DNA from: an uncultured Bacteroidota bacterium | Lineage (GTDB): Bacteria; Bacteroidota; Bacteroidia; Bacteroidales; SZUA-534 | DNA: 64,000 nucleotides | Direction: 5' to 3' | Assembly (NCBI GenBank): GCA_946414435.1 | Contig: CAMKOM010000004.1 | Coordinates: forward strand, 1 to 64,000 | Shown here: positions 19,438 to 28,669 of the stretch, piece by piece | How the letters are laid out: each line of letters starts with the position of its first letter | Position numbering within the stretch: position 1 is the first letter of the stretch | Program-made: the position numbers and the translations under genes | Notes under the pieces: model-generated | What the model was told of the DNA's origin: nothing | Databases searched by the model: none | The model's input: the letters and a program-made list of their open reading frames with translations, nothing else

Positions 19438-21339
19438 TTACTCATCAACTTCACTCAACATACGGAGTTTTTCCTGAAGCTCATGCAAGTAATTTTTGGC
19501 TTTGTCGATCTTGCGGTTGATGTCTTTGATAAGAGCTTCGGAATTGGCCGATTTCGAAAAGAAACCCATATTGTTTTCGTACAGAGTGATCTCATTCTCC
19601 AATTCTCGCATTTTCTGTACAATCTTGTTGCGCTCCGAGTAGATTTTCCCCTTCGACTGTGAGCTTGCCCACGATTCAATTTTAGTTTTGTAATTGGTCC
19701 TTTCGCGTTCGTTTGCTTCCAGCTTAAGCGCTTCAAATTGTGCATTTATGGCATTGCGGAAATCTTTTTGCACAGCATCTTTCTTGCTGAGTGGCACATG
19801 TCCAATGCCCGCCCATTCTTTTTGAAGCTCTGTCAGGCGATTAAGATTGTCAGTATTGTCATCGCTCTTTTCAAAATTCTTGGCACGCTCAATAAGTTCA
19901 AGTTTTTTATTGAGATTGGCTTCCTGCTCGCCATCAATGCTCGAAAAATGCTCGGCCTTGGCGGAGAAAAAGTGATTACAAGCCTCGCGGAAGCGTTTCC
20001 ACAACTGTTCTGACTGCTTGTGCGACACCTGCCCAATCTCTTTCCATTGCTTCTGAAGATTCACAAACTCGTCAGTTGTTTTTTTCCAATCGGTGCTGTC
20101 TTTTAAAGCCTCAGCCTTCTCGCAAAGTTCAATTTTCCGTTGCATATTGTTCTTCTGGCTGGCCTTTATCTCTTTGTAAAACTCGCGCTTTTTGGCAAAG
20201 AACAAGTCACAACCGTTTTTAAACCGCTGGTATATTTTGCTGTTTTCCTTTTTAGGAGCATAGCCGATGGTGCGCCACATCTCCTGAATCTTGACAATGT
20301 CAGCCGATTTTTCGTCCCAGTCTTTCGGCTTGTCGATGGTGAGAGCGTTAATCTCCTCAATGCGTTCGCAGAGAGCTGTTTTTTGAGCCAGATTCTGCAC
20401 TTGTAAATCCTTCTGTTTTTCGAAGAAATCCTGATGGCGTTTGTTTATAATTGTTGTGGCAGCCTTGAAGCGTTCCCACATTTCTTCTTTTTGGTCGTTC
20501 GGAATGGGGCCTGTCTCCCTCCATTGGTTATGCAACTCTTGCAACTCGCGGAACGCCTTCATCACCGATTCCTCCAGTATCAAAGCCTCAGCTTTTTCGC
20601 AGAGAGTCAATTTGGCTTTCAGGTTCTCTTTCAGATCAAGGTCGCGCAGTTCCTTGTTGATTTTTATGTAGTCGTAGAATTGTTCGACAGCATGATTATA
20701 TGAATCCCAAAGATTTTTCAAAGCCGATTGTGCTACCGGACCGGTTTCTTTCCATTGCTGTTGCAGATTGCGGAAATCCTGGAAGGTCTTGTTCATCGAC
20801 TCTTCGGTGTTCACAAGATTTTTAATTTCTTCGACAATCTCGAGTTTCTTTTTGAGATTTTCTTCCTGCTCGGCGGCAAGTTTCTGATTATATGCGTTTT
20901 TCTTATCGCGGAACTGCGAATAAAGTTCTTTGAAGGTCACTTCCTGGTGCTCGTCGGCGAACTTGAAATTTTCTGGAGTACCATCTTGTGCCACAAAGTT
21001 CTCTCGGGCAATCTGATAGTCGTTGCGGTACTTTTTGTAGAATGCGGTTTTAATCTCTTCAACCGCGTACACTATTGTTTCAACGGGGTTGTTGTTAATC
21101 AGTTGATTGAGTTTTGTCAGCAGCTCGGGACGCTCATATTTCATATAGTCTTCGCTTTCGACCTGCTTTTGTCCGTCGAAATCTGATAAATCGGTTGTTT
21201 CTTCCGTTTCATCAACTTCGTTGTCGATTACATTCTCATCAACACTGGCAGCGGTGTCTACCGTTTCTGGCTCAGCAGCACTGCTAGTAAGAGCTCCTTC
21301 TTCAGGTAAATCTTGTCCGTTTAATTTTTCCTGTTCCAT
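19438..21339 (-). CDS. DUF349 repeat protein
   Basis: The 633-residue product has an acidic, disordered N-terminus (residues 1-65) and then a chain of DUF349 repeats of about 75 residues. Each has the landmark QWKxxGxVxxxxxxxLWxRF (seen at least five times). The repeats are helical and highly charged. The C-terminal 60 residues form a coiled coil. There is no signal peptide, so it is cytoplasmic. Such proteins are widespread in Bacteroidota and of unknown biochemical function. The gene is monocistronic. Confidence 0.85.
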   Translation of the reverse strand: MEQEKLNGQDLPEEGALTSSAAEPETVDTAASVDENVIDNEVDETEETTDLSDFDGQKQVESEDYMKYERPELLTKLNQLINNNPVETIVYAVEEIKTAFYKKYRNDYQIARENFVAQDGTPENFKFADEHQEVTFKELYSQFRDKKNAYNQKLAAEQEENLKKKLEIVEEIKNLVNTEESMNKTFQDFRNLQQQWKETGPVAQSALKNLWDSYNHAVEQFYDYIKINKELRDLDLKENLKAKLTLCEKAEALILEESVMKAFRELQELHNQWRETGPIPNDQKEEMWERFKAATTIINKRHQDFFEKQKDLQVQNLAQKTALCERIEEINALTIDKPKDWDEKSADIVKIQEMWRTIGYAPKKENSKIYQRFKNGCDLFFAKKREFYKEIKASQKNNMQRKIELCEKAEALKDSTDWKKTTDEFVNLQKQWKEIGQVSHKQSEQLWKRFREACNHFFSAKAEHFSSIDGEQEANLNKKLELIERAKNFEKSDDNTDNLNRLTELQKEWAGIGHVPLSKKDAVQKDFRNAINAQFEALKLEANERERTNYKTKIESWASSQSKGKIYSERNKIVQKMRELENEITLYENNMGFFSKSANSEALIKDINRKIDKAKNYLHELQEKLRMLSEVDE

Positions 21340-21450
21340 CTAAATAAGTGTTTATTTGACGTTTAGCGCGTGTGATAACCACACAAGTGTTACATAACAA
21401 CACGAAATTAAACTAAATAGTTGAATTGCGAGCATTTTACGCACGAAAAA

Positions 21451-21480
21451 AAAAGACAGACACTGATATGCCTGTCTTTT
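21451..21480. terminator. Terminator after the DUF2723 gene
   Basis: AAAAGACAG pairs with CTGTCTTTT and has runs of T on both strands. It lies 25 bp beyond the minus-strand stop at 21505. Confidence 0.75.
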
Positions 21481-21504
21481 TTGCTTATCAATAAAGAGAC
21501 GAAT

Positions 21505-24500
21505 CTATCTTCGGCTCAATCCCTTGGCACTTGTATTTCCGCTATATATGCTGTACATTTCGGTGAGCACTCCGTTCAGCTCGTTAAACAACTCGGTCTG
21601 TTCGTAGGTTTGCAGTGTTTCGAGAACCAACTGGGCGTTCGCCATACACATATAGCGCTTGTTCTCGTTCGACGCATAGAACGGTGCCGGCAGCCCTGCG
21701 TAATAGAGCAGGTCGTTGTAGGCATTGTTGAATATGCCGGTGGCAATCTCGGCTGCTTTCGGATAGTTGCAGGCGAACAAAGCGTCAACAAAGCGCAAGT
21801 CGTAATAGGTTAGTGCCATCTTCTCAACTGGCAGCACTTCGAGGCAGCGATTGAGAACGGCAGTGGCCGAATCATGTTTGCCTTCTTGCTCAAGCGCAAT
21901 GGCCAAACGGCCGAAGTTGGTGCGCAGCTTCACAATCTGTATGGTGCGGCGGATGTTCTCATCGAGATAAACCTTTGGGTCACCCATATTGCCCCAGCGG
22001 AACTTGTTCATCATATTGTCGTAAAGCTGGTCGGTGTCGATGCGGCCAACCGACTGCATATCATATTTGGTCTTGATGGGCACCAGACGGTAAGCAAAAC
22101 CCTCGCATTGGAAGTAGTCGCGGATGTTGGTGTCGTTGCCCGGGCCCACGGTCACAAAGTAGATGGGGCGGTCCCAATTTGAATTGGCCACAAGGTCGAG
22201 AATCATCAGGTCGTTCTTCAAAATGTAGCGCGAAGCAAGACTCCACGTCATTTCATCTACAATCAATGCCGAATCTTTCGCCTTAACAACACCTTTGCGC
22301 AGAATTTCGTCTTTATCGACGGTTACTTTCAGCTTCTTTGTCGGGAAGTAATCAATAACATCATTGTAGTTTGTCTTCAGGCGTGTCTCTGGTCTATCGC
22401 TCGCAATGAAATCGATAACTTCCTTCAGTTCAACCGACTCCTTAATCTTATCGTAAACGGGTAGCTGATCGCGTACGCCCGTCTCGTATTGGCTGTGCGT
22501 CATGCTGAACGGAACGGGCTCGCTCTCGTAGTATTTCGATTTCATCTGGTCGATGTACCAGTCGGTAATCAGGTAGGGCAGGCAGATGACGCGCACATCG
22601 GTGCGGACACCCTCAACTTCCTGAATGTACCACAATGGGAAGGTGTCGTTGTCGCCATTGGTGAAGATGATGGCATTCGGCTCGCACGACTGCAGATAGT
22701 TCCAGGCCACATCGTGGCAGATGTAGCGGTTGCTGCGGTCGTGGTCGTCCCAGTTCTGGGCGCACATAATGCCCGGAACAAACAGGCAGATGCCCGTTGC
22801 TACAGCTGCTGACGGCACTTCTTTAGTCACCTTGCTCAGCCACTCGTAGAGCGACATCACGCCAAGACCAATCCATATCGCGAAAGCGTAGAACGAACCG
22901 GCGTAGGCATAGTCACGCTCACGCGGCTGGCGCGGATACTGGTTCAGATAGACCACAATGGCAATGCCGGTAAGTATGAACAGCGCCATCACCACCCAGA
23001 AGTTCTTCTTGTCGCGCTTGAGCTGATAGAAAAGACCAATCAAACCCAGAATCAAAGGCAGGAAGTAATACTTGTTGGTGCCGCGATTATTGGCATACTC
23101 CGAAGGCAGATTGTCCTGCGGGCCGAGGCGCATCTCGTCAAGGAACTTGATACCGCTAATCCAGTTGCCGCTCATGTTGTCGCCGTCGCCCTGAATATCG
23201 TTCTGGCGGCCCACAAAGTTCCACATGAAGTAGCGGAAATACATAAACCCGCACTGGTAGCGGAAGAAGAAGCGCAGGTTCTCGCCGAAGGTTGGTTTCA
23301 CCATTGTCACCATCTCACCCTGGTTGTTGCGCACTTTCACCTTGCGGCCCTTGATGTTGCCCCAGTATTGATAGTCTTTGACATGATCCTCCTTGCTGCT
23401 CCACATACGCGGGAAAATGGTGCACATCTCTTTGTTGTAGTTGTACTCGATTTTCTCGTTGCCTTCAACATACTTGCCGTCTTTCTGAATCCAGTTTTTG
23501 CCGTTGTGCTTGTATGGGTCGTCAAGGTCGACAGGTGAGTTGTAGTACTGGCCATAGATGAGCGGGCTGCTGCCGTACTGCTCGCGGTTAAGGTAGCTCA
23601 AAAGCGAGTAGGCGTCTTCGGGGTCGTTCTGGTCGATGGGCGGTGTGGCCAGCGAGCGTACAACCGTTACGGCATAAGAGCCATAACCGATGAGCAGCAC
23701 TGCTACTGCAACCAGAATGGTGTTCCAAACGGGTTTGTTCTGTTTTTGTGTGTAGATGATGCCCCAAGTGAACAGTCCTGCCAGTAGAACAATCATAAAC
23801 AGCAGGCCGCTGTTGTAGCCCAGACCAAAACCGTTGACAAAAATGCGGTCGAAGAAGAAGCCGAGCTTGACCACGCCTGGAATGATGCCCCACATCACGC
23901 CGCCCAGAATGACGCACGAGATGAGCAGCGCCACAATCACACCTTTCGGGGTAACCGTTTGGCTCTTCTTGAAATAGTAAACCAGCGCAATGGCCGGAAT
24001 GGTCAGCAGGTTCAGAAGGTGCACACCGATGGATATGCCGATGATATAGGCGATGAGCACCAGCCAGCGGTTGCTGTACGGCTGGTCGGCCACATCTTCC
24101 CACTTCAGGATGGCCCAGAACACAAAGGCCGTGAGCAGCGACGACGACGCGTAAACTTCGCCTTCGACAGCCGAGAACCAGAACGTGTCAGAGAATGTGT
24201 AGGCCAGCGAGCCGATGAAAGCGCTGCCAAGGATTGCAATCTGCCAGCCGAGAGAGAGCTCGTCGGCGTTCTTGCGGGTCAGGCGGCGGCCCAGATGGGT
24301 GATGGTCCAGAACAGGAACAGGATGGTTCCGCCCGAAGCCAAAGCCGACATAATGTTGGCCCACATTGCCACTTTCGTGACATCGCCACCGGCAAACAGG
24401 CTGAAGAATTTGGTCATCAGCATAAAGAACGGTGCGCCAGGGGGGTGCCCCACTTCGAGTTTGTAGCCTGTGGCTATGAATTCGCCGCAATCCCAGAAAC

Positions 24501-24591
24501 TGGCTGTCGGCTCAATGGTTGCAATGTACACCGCCGAAGCAATGGCGAATGTTATCCAACCGATAATGAGATTCAGTTTTTGAAACTTCAT
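21505..24591 (-). CDS. DUF2723 / GT117 membrane glycosyltransferase
   Basis: The 1028-residue product begins with the DUF2723 signature: a membrane segment, then FWDCGEFIA (D34, E37) and LEVGHPPGAPFF (HPPG at 49-52). These motifs mark polyprenol-phosphate-sugar-dependent transferases of the GT-C fold. About a dozen membrane segments occupy the first 600 residues; the C-terminal part is soluble and probably periplasmic. The family is now classed as GT117, and its human relative TMEM260 is a protein O-mannosyltransferase, so protein glycosylation is a reasonable inference here. A polysaccharide-flippase gene lies directly upstream, 78 bp away. Confidence 0.85.
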   Translation of the reverse strand: MKFQKLNLIIGWITFAIASAVYIATIEPTASFWDCGEFIATGYKLEVGHPPGAPFFMLMTKFFSLFAGGDVTKVAMWANIMSALASGGTILFLFWTITHLGRRLTRKNADELSLGWQIAILGSAFIGSLAYTFSDTFWFSAVEGEVYASSSLLTAFVFWAILKWEDVADQPYSNRWLVLIAYIIGISIGVHLLNLLTIPAIALVYYFKKSQTVTPKGVIVALLISCVILGGVMWGIIPGVVKLGFFFDRIFVNGFGLGYNSGLLFMIVLLAGLFTWGIIYTQKQNKPVWNTILVAVAVLLIGYGSYAVTVVRSLATPPIDQNDPEDAYSLLSYLNREQYGSSPLIYGQYYNSPVDLDDPYKHNGKNWIQKDGKYVEGNEKIEYNYNKEMCTIFPRMWSSKEDHVKDYQYWGNIKGRKVKVRNNQGEMVTMVKPTFGENLRFFFRYQCGFMYFRYFMWNFVGRQNDIQGDGDNMSGNWISGIKFLDEMRLGPQDNLPSEYANNRGTNKYYFLPLILGLIGLFYQLKRDKKNFWVVMALFILTGIAIVVYLNQYPRQPRERDYAYAGSFYAFAIWIGLGVMSLYEWLSKVTKEVPSAAVATGICLFVPGIMCAQNWDDHDRSNRYICHDVAWNYLQSCEPNAIIFTNGDNDTFPLWYIQEVEGVRTDVRVICLPYLITDWYIDQMKSKYYESEPVPFSMTHSQYETGVRDQLPVYDKIKESVELKEVIDFIASDRPETRLKTNYNDVIDYFPTKKLKVTVDKDEILRKGVVKAKDSALIVDEMTWSLASRYILKNDLMILDLVANSNWDRPIYFVTVGPGNDTNIRDYFQCEGFAYRLVPIKTKYDMQSVGRIDTDQLYDNMMNKFRWGNMGDPKVYLDENIRRTIQIVKLRTNFGRLAIALEQEGKHDSATAVLNRCLEVLPVEKMALTYYDLRFVDALFACNYPKAAEIATGIFNNAYNDLLYYAGLPAPFYASNENKRYMCMANAQLVLETLQTYEQTELFNELNGVLTEMYSIYSGNTSAKGLSRR

Positions 24592-24669
24592 TTTTATTTA
24601 GTTATAAGTTATTTGAGTTTTAAGTTCTAAATTATCAGAGTTTTAAGTTTGGTTCACCGATTCGCCGAT
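24592..24669. repeat. Short degenerate AT-rich repeats
   Basis: The motif GAGTTTTAAGTT, or a close variant, recurs twice here with related AT-rich words. This kind of simple-sequence drift is typical between Bacteroidota genes; no promoter or hairpin stands out. Confidence 0.4.
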
Positions 24670-26118
24670 TTACCATTCTCCTTTTATTTTCAACAATTTA
24701 ACAAAATCACCAATTCTGACTAACCCCATCACCACCGACAAGCATCCGGCTGCAACCAGCATCAGTGCGGCATTGGTAAGCCAGCTCATCGGCAGACGGA
24801 TTGTGACAAAACCAACCACGGCCACGCATAAAACGTAAGCCGCAAGTTTGAATTGTGTGCGTCCGCAGAATTTGAGCCCAAAAATAGAAAAAGCAATGGC
24901 AATTTGGGCAAAAGCGGTCAAACTTTGTGTTGCAAGACTCACAATGGCCGCCCCAAGCGCCCCATAGCGCGGTATCAGCACAAAATTCATTGCAATGTTG
25001 AACACCATTCCACAGAACGCCACAATGTTGAGTTGGCGCAGGCTGCCGTTGGCCGTGAGCAGTGTTCCGTAGATGTAAACCATTGATATTGCCACAAATC
25101 CGCTGATGAGAAGCGCAAAAATCGGTGCTGACTCGGCAACGTGGCTGTTGTAGAGAAGGTCCATAATGGGGCGGCGGTAGAAGACGCACGCGGCGGCTCC
25201 GGCCACCACAGGCACGGCCATTGCCACGGTTGAGAGCCGAAGCAGACCCGCCACATTCTCGCGCTGCTTAATCATCCGCGAGAACATCGGCAGCAGCAGA
25301 TTGGCAAACAGCAGAGCGAACATACAGCACGCGTCTGATATGCGGAAGGCTTGTGCGTAGATGCCTGCCTGCACCTTGCCGTCGGGCAGAAGGCGCTCGA
25401 GCATCACCGAGTCGATGCGGTTGTAGAGCGACATCAGCAGAGTGAGCAGCGCAAACGGAAAACTCTTGCGCAACACTTCGAGCGAGAACTGCAGGTTGAA
25501 CGTCGGGCGGAACGTGGGCGCGTGGATGAAAACCAGCACAAAAGCCACAACCGCCGTGAACAGATAGGCGCCCGTCTGCGCATAGACAAACCACTCTATG
25601 CGGAACGGCTGATTAGTAACATTCCCCCACAGCAACAGGCTGCAAATGAGAATCATAACCACGCGGTCGAGCACCGATACAATGCTGTCGGTTTTGAAGA
25701 GTTGCAATCCCGCCAGATTGGAACGCAAGTAGAGAATCAGCGCCAGCAGGAACTGATTGAACGTCAAGAACATCAGCATTGCCATTTGGTGGCGGCTGTA
25801 GTTGCAGAGCCACGCCGCAGCCATACTCACCACAAAATAGAAAACACCCAGTATGAGCCTGAGTGTGAAGATGTTGGAAAAATTGAGCGTCAGTCCGCTC
25901 TCGTTCTGCGAGATGTTCCGGTTGTTGTAGTTGGTGATGCCCAGGTCGAGCAAGATGTTGAGAATGAGCGAGAAATTGAACAGCGCAAAGTAGAATCCGT
26001 ACTGCTCGGCACCCACCACGTTCTGCACAGTGCGGTCGATTCCGAAAACCCAGAACGGCTTGACCAGCAGGTTAAGGAATACAACAAGAATTAGGTTCAG
26101 TATGAATTTGCGTTTCAA
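24670..26118 (-). CDS. Polysaccharide flippase (Wzx/MOP superfamily)
   Basis: The 482-residue product has about 12-14 hydrophobic segments from end to end and belongs to the polysaccharide-transporter branch of the MOP superfamily. Landmarks are the N-terminal GIDRTVQNVVGAEQYG and NIxFNxSLILNILLDLGITNYNNR, where the second phrase is typical of Bacteroidota Wzx-like proteins. It probably flips lipid-linked glycans across the inner membrane. It lies between a GT117 gene downstream and a TlpA-like gene upstream (25-bp gap), so it may supply the glycosyltransferase with substrate; this link is inferred from position only. Confidence 0.85.
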   Translation of the reverse strand: MKRKFILNLILVVFLNLLVKPFWVFGIDRTVQNVVGAEQYGFYFALFNFSLILNILLDLGITNYNNRNISQNESGLTLNFSNIFTLRLILGVFYFVVSMAAAWLCNYSRHQMAMLMFLTFNQFLLALILYLRSNLAGLQLFKTDSIVSVLDRVVMILICSLLLWGNVTNQPFRIEWFVYAQTGAYLFTAVVAFVLVFIHAPTFRPTFNLQFSLEVLRKSFPFALLTLLMSLYNRIDSVMLERLLPDGKVQAGIYAQAFRISDACCMFALLFANLLLPMFSRMIKQRENVAGLLRLSTVAMAVPVVAGAAACVFYRRPIMDLLYNSHVAESAPIFALLISGFVAISMVYIYGTLLTANGSLRQLNIVAFCGMVFNIAMNFVLIPRYGALGAAIVSLATQSLTAFAQIAIAFSIFGLKFCGRTQFKLAAYVLCVAVVGFVTIRLPMSWLTNAALMLVAAGCLSVVMGLVRIGDFVKLLKIKGEW

Positions 26119-26143
26119 GACCTTTCGCGATACAGACTTTTGC

Positions 26144-26647
26144 TTACAGTTTCTTGAGAGCGTCCATCAGTTTCTCGCCACGCAGCCCAACGCCCACAAC
26201 CGTGCCATTGCCGTCAATCAGGAAATTGGTGGGAATGCTTGTGATGCCGAATTTGCGTGCGATGCCAGCCCATGCTTTAAGGTCCGACACGTGAGTGTCC
26301 CACACAAGTCCGTCATCTTCAATGGCTTTCGCCCATTTTTCCTTATCGTTGTCGAGCGATACGCTCAAAACCACAAAATCTTTAGCTTTGGCTTTTTTGA
26401 ATTTTTTGCCCTTGTATTTGTTGTAGGCGGCAACCACATTTGGATTCTCGCGACGGCACGGACCGCACCACGATGCCCAGAAATCAATCAGCACCACTTT
26501 GCCTTTGAACTGCGACAGGCTCATATCATCGCCTTTGACAGTTTGCAATGTGAAATCGGGCATTTTGTCGCCCACTTTAATATTTTGCGCTTTTACGCCT
26601 GAAATGGCGAAAACAGCTGCTATTGCTGCCAAGAATAATTTTTTCAT
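26144..26647 (-). CDS. TlpA-like thiol-disulfide oxidoreductase
   Basis: The 167-residue product has a signal peptide (MKKLFLAAIAAVFAISGVKA) and a thioredoxin/AhpC-TSA fold. The active site WCGPC lies at residues 60-64. The phrases MPDFTLQTVKGD before it and SIPTNFLID (the cis-proline loop) after it are diagnostic. It acts in the periplasm, probably as a reductant of disulfides. The ATG at 26647 is preferred over one at 26653 because the signal peptide starts there. A well-formed promoter lies directly upstream. Confidence 0.9.
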   Translation of the reverse strand: MKKLFLAAIAAVFAISGVKAQNIKVGDKMPDFTLQTVKGDDMSLSQFKGKVVLIDFWASWCGPCRRENPNVVAAYNKYKGKKFKKAKAKDFVVLSVSLDNDKEKWAKAIEDDGLVWDTHVSDLKAWAGIARKFGITSIPTNFLIDGNGTVVGVGLRGEKLMDALKKL

Positions 26648-26672
26648 AATCATAAATTCATTAAAAACAACG

Positions 26673-26704
26673 CAAAGCTAAAAACGAAATTCGAAATCAA
26701 CAAA
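26673..26704 (-). promoter_or_regulatory. Promoter of the TlpA-like gene
   Basis: On the minus strand TTTG (26704-26701), 20 bp, then TAGCTTTG (26680-26673). The start codon is 26 bp away. Confidence 0.75.
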
Positions 26705-26710
26705 TTTCAA

Positions 26711-26857
26711 TCAATCCCAACCTTCAGTGTCGGCTTTTTCTGGTGCAAAGTAACCGCCGATTTTGTAGTCGATGCCGGCTTTGTAGGCCTGGCTCAACTG
26801 GTATTTGCGCATAATGCGGAAGAGCTTGCCGTCTTTTACAAAATATGCCCCTATCCT
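26711..26857 (-). pseudogene. Orphan coding-like tail in frame after the YitT stop codon
   Basis: Directly after the TAG that ends the YitT gene, the same frame stays open for 48 codons to a TGA at 26711. The encoded stretch includes the phrases KLFRIMRKYQLSQAYKAG and IGGYFAPEKADTEGWD. From the eighth codon on, most third positions are G or C, as in neighbouring genes, so it looks translated or recently translated. There is an internal ATG (26812-26810) that would give 33 residues. It is not part of known YitT proteins, which normally end near GEGFDxxK. It may be a remnant of a deleted gene, a small gene with a non-ATG start, or a readthrough tail. No homologue recognised. Confidence 0.45.
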
Positions 26858-27718
26858 CTACTTCATCACATCAAACCCTTCGCCATAGACGCTCATCACT
26901 GCTTCCTGCGATATGAACGCTTTGGGGTCTATCTGCTTGACAATCTTGTGGACAGACTGAACCTGAGTCTTTTTCACGATGGACACAATCACCTTCATTT
27001 CCTGCTTCGAATACCAGCCCTGGCCTTCGAGAATGGTGACGCCGCGGTCGAGTTGCGAGGTGATGGCGTCGGCTATCTCAGCGTAGTGCTTCGAGAAAAT
27101 CATCATCTGCACCGACTGCTTGCGTCCAACCAGCACAATATCAATGCAATAGGTAAGCGTAAACATTGTCACAAAGCCGTAAACCATTTTCTCAACACTG
27201 TCAAAAATGAAATACGAAGAAGCCACAACCAATGCGTCGCAGACCATAATGGCTCGGCCAGGCATAATGTCGCGGTACTTGTTGATTATCATTGCGATAA
27301 TGTCGGTGCCGCCCGTGCTGCCGCCCTGCATAAACACAATGCCGATGCCCAAACCGCTAATGGCTCCGCCAATAACCGTGGCCATAAACGCTTCACTGAC
27401 AATAGGTTCGGTGATAACGCCGCGCAGGATACGGACAAAGAGCGTTATCATTGCAATGCTATAGATGGTTTTGACGCCAAACGACGCTCCTAAAATCTTG
27501 ATAGCCAACACCAAAAGAATAGCGTTGATGCCAACGTATGAATATTCAACGGGGAACCCCGTGGCGTAGAAGATGGCTGATGCCATACCAGCCACGCCGC
27601 CGCTCACAACCTGCGCTGGCAGTATGAACGACGCCCAACCTAACGCATAGATGAACAGCCCCACCGTCATTATGGCGTACGAGCGGATGGTTTCGGGTAT
27701 TGATGCCTGCATTCTCAT
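26858..27718 (-). CDS. YitT family membrane protein (DUF2179)
   Basis: The 286-residue product has about six hydrophobic segments in residues 10-190 and a soluble C-terminal DUF2179 domain (KYAEIADAI-like phrase, then GVTILEGQGWYS and VYGEGF). The membrane part carries GGVAGMA and a conserved GGSTGGTDIIAMIIN motif. YitT proteins are widespread inner-membrane proteins with no settled substrate. The length agrees with Bacteroidota members. Two ATGs (27718, 27712) are possible starts. A TAG stop is followed by an in-frame coding-like tail. Confidence 0.88.
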   Translation of the reverse strand: MRMQASIPETIRSYAIMTVGLFIYALGWASFILPAQVVSGGVAGMASAIFYATGFPVEYSYVGINAILLVLAIKILGASFGVKTIYSIAMITLFVRILRGVITEPIVSEAFMATVIGGAISGLGIGIVFMQGGSTGGTDIIAMIINKYRDIMPGRAIMVCDALVVASSYFIFDSVEKMVYGFVTMFTLTYCIDIVLVGRKQSVQMMIFSKHYAEIADAITSQLDRGVTILEGQGWYSKQEMKVIVSIVKKTQVQSVHKIVKQIDPKAFISQEAVMSVYGEGFDVMK

Positions 27719-27744
27719 AACAAAACATTTTTCAATAGCACGTA

Positions 27745-27752
27745 CAAATCTA
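27745..27752 (-). promoter_or_regulatory. Probable -7 element of the YitT gene
   Basis: Minus-strand TAGATTTG, 26 bp before the start codon. No well-spaced -33 element is seen. Confidence 0.4.
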
Positions 27753-27759
27753 CTGCAGA

Positions 27760-27793
27760 TTTGGCAAAATGGAATCTGAAAAATATATCTTTG
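27760..27793 (+). promoter_or_regulatory. Promoter of the SPOR-domain gene
   Basis: TTTG (27760-27763), 22 bp, then TATCTTTG (27786-27793). It overlaps the divergent YitT promoter region. Confidence 0.6.
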
Positions 27794-27814
27794 TGGCGTA
27801 AAAACAGAAACACA

Positions 27815-28288
27815 ATGGCTTTAAGATTGTTTTTCACCGTTTTGATAACTGCAATTGCCACTTGCAACGCTTGTGCGCAAGGCAGTGACCTTTTCTACCA
27901 GCTCAACGACAATCAGCCCGGCTACGGCAAGGTTAGGCTTGAACAAGATGCCAAACTCTTCCAAATGATTAGTGCCTACGCTGATGCCAACAAACGCGAC
28001 GGCATTAAAGGCTACCGTATACAAATTTATTCCGGTTCGGGCCAGAATGCGCGCGCCACAATGCAGACTACCAGCCAGCAGTTTCTGAAAAACTTCCCCG
28101 ATTTTGACCCCGCACAGGTCTATCCCGAGTACAAAACACCCTATTTCAAACTCTGTGTGGGCGATTTCCGCAGCCGTGGCGAAGCAAACGCCTTCTACCA
28201 CAAAATCCGCGAATTGTACCCCGACTCGTACGTTGTAAATGCGAAGATCAAGTTTCCTAAACTCACACCCGACGATGTGATGGAATAG
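27815..28288 (+). CDS. Exported SPOR-domain protein
   Basis: The start is placed at ATG 27815, giving a signal peptide (MALRLFFTVLITAIATCNACA) directly after the promoter; the open frame upstream is not translated in this reading. The 157-residue product ends in a SPOR domain (GYRIQIYSGSGQNAR at about residue 65 through FRSRGEANAFYHKI), the fold that binds denuded peptidoglycan strands. The Cys residues near the cleavage site do not form a clear lipobox. A periplasmic role at the cell wall is likely. Confidence 0.85.
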   Translation: MALRLFFTVLITAIATCNACAQGSDLFYQLNDNQPGYGKVRLEQDAKLFQMISAYADANKRDGIKGYRIQIYSGSGQNARATMQTTSQQFLKNFPDFDPAQVYPEYKTPYFKLCVGDFRSRGEANAFYHKIRELYPDSYVVNAKIKFPKLTPDDVME

Positions 28289-28376
28289 CGCGGTCTTACG
28301 CCGAAAAATTCCACTAGTTTCTCCAATTGTTTGTGATTCAATCTAATTTGGTCAGTTTGCTTTTCACAAAACAAAA

Positions 28377-28407
28377 TTTGTCGTTTAAAAAATTAACTCT
28401 ATCTTTG
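28377..28407 (+). promoter_or_regulatory. Promoter of initiator tRNA
   Basis: TTTG (28377-28380), exactly 19 bp, then TATCTTTG (28400-28407). The same spacing is found before tRNA-Ser. Confidence 0.8.
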
Positions 28408-28441
28408 CAGTCGCAAATCCGATAAGGGTTTTTCTATACAT

Positions 28442-28514
28442 CGCGGGGTAGAGCAGTTGGTAGCTCGTTGGGCTCATAACCCAGAGGTCGCTCGTTCGAG
28501 TCGGGCCCCCGCTA
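28442..28514 (+). tRNA. Initiator tRNA-fMet (anticodon CAT)
   Basis: The anticodon loop CTCATAA lies in a stem with three consecutive G-C pairs (GGG/CCC), the hallmark of initiator tRNA. The first base C cannot pair with T at the end of the 3' acceptor strand (CCCCGCT), the second hallmark. D-arm GAGC/GCTC and T-arm GCTCG/CGGGC are present. The discriminator base is A at 28514, and the 3' CCA is not encoded (CTA follows). Confidence 0.9.
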
Positions 28515-28627
28515 CTAAAAAGAACAGATTGCAGCAGCAGTTTGTTCTTTTTTTTGTTGAGAATCAAAAAGCAACTCGCTTATTTCACTTTTTTTCGATT
28601 ATTCACATCTGCGAAACAAATAAAATA

Positions 28628-28635
28628 TACTTTTG
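28628..28635 (+). promoter_or_regulatory. -7 element of the CoA-transferase gene
   Basis: TACTTTTG, 35 bp before the start codon at 28670. Confidence 0.6.
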
Positions 28636-28669
28636 CGGTCGACTTGAATTGAATAATAATTCGCGCAAG

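Noticed and set aside
26858-26860. TAG read as an amino acid (recoded stop) in the YitT gene
   Set aside because: TAG ends other clear genes here (hflX and the last ketosynthase-like gene), and YitT proteins normally end at this point.
28457-28669. Upstream extension of the CoA-transferase frame
   Set aside because: It begins inside the initiator tRNA gene and before the -7 element; family similarity starts at ATG 28670.
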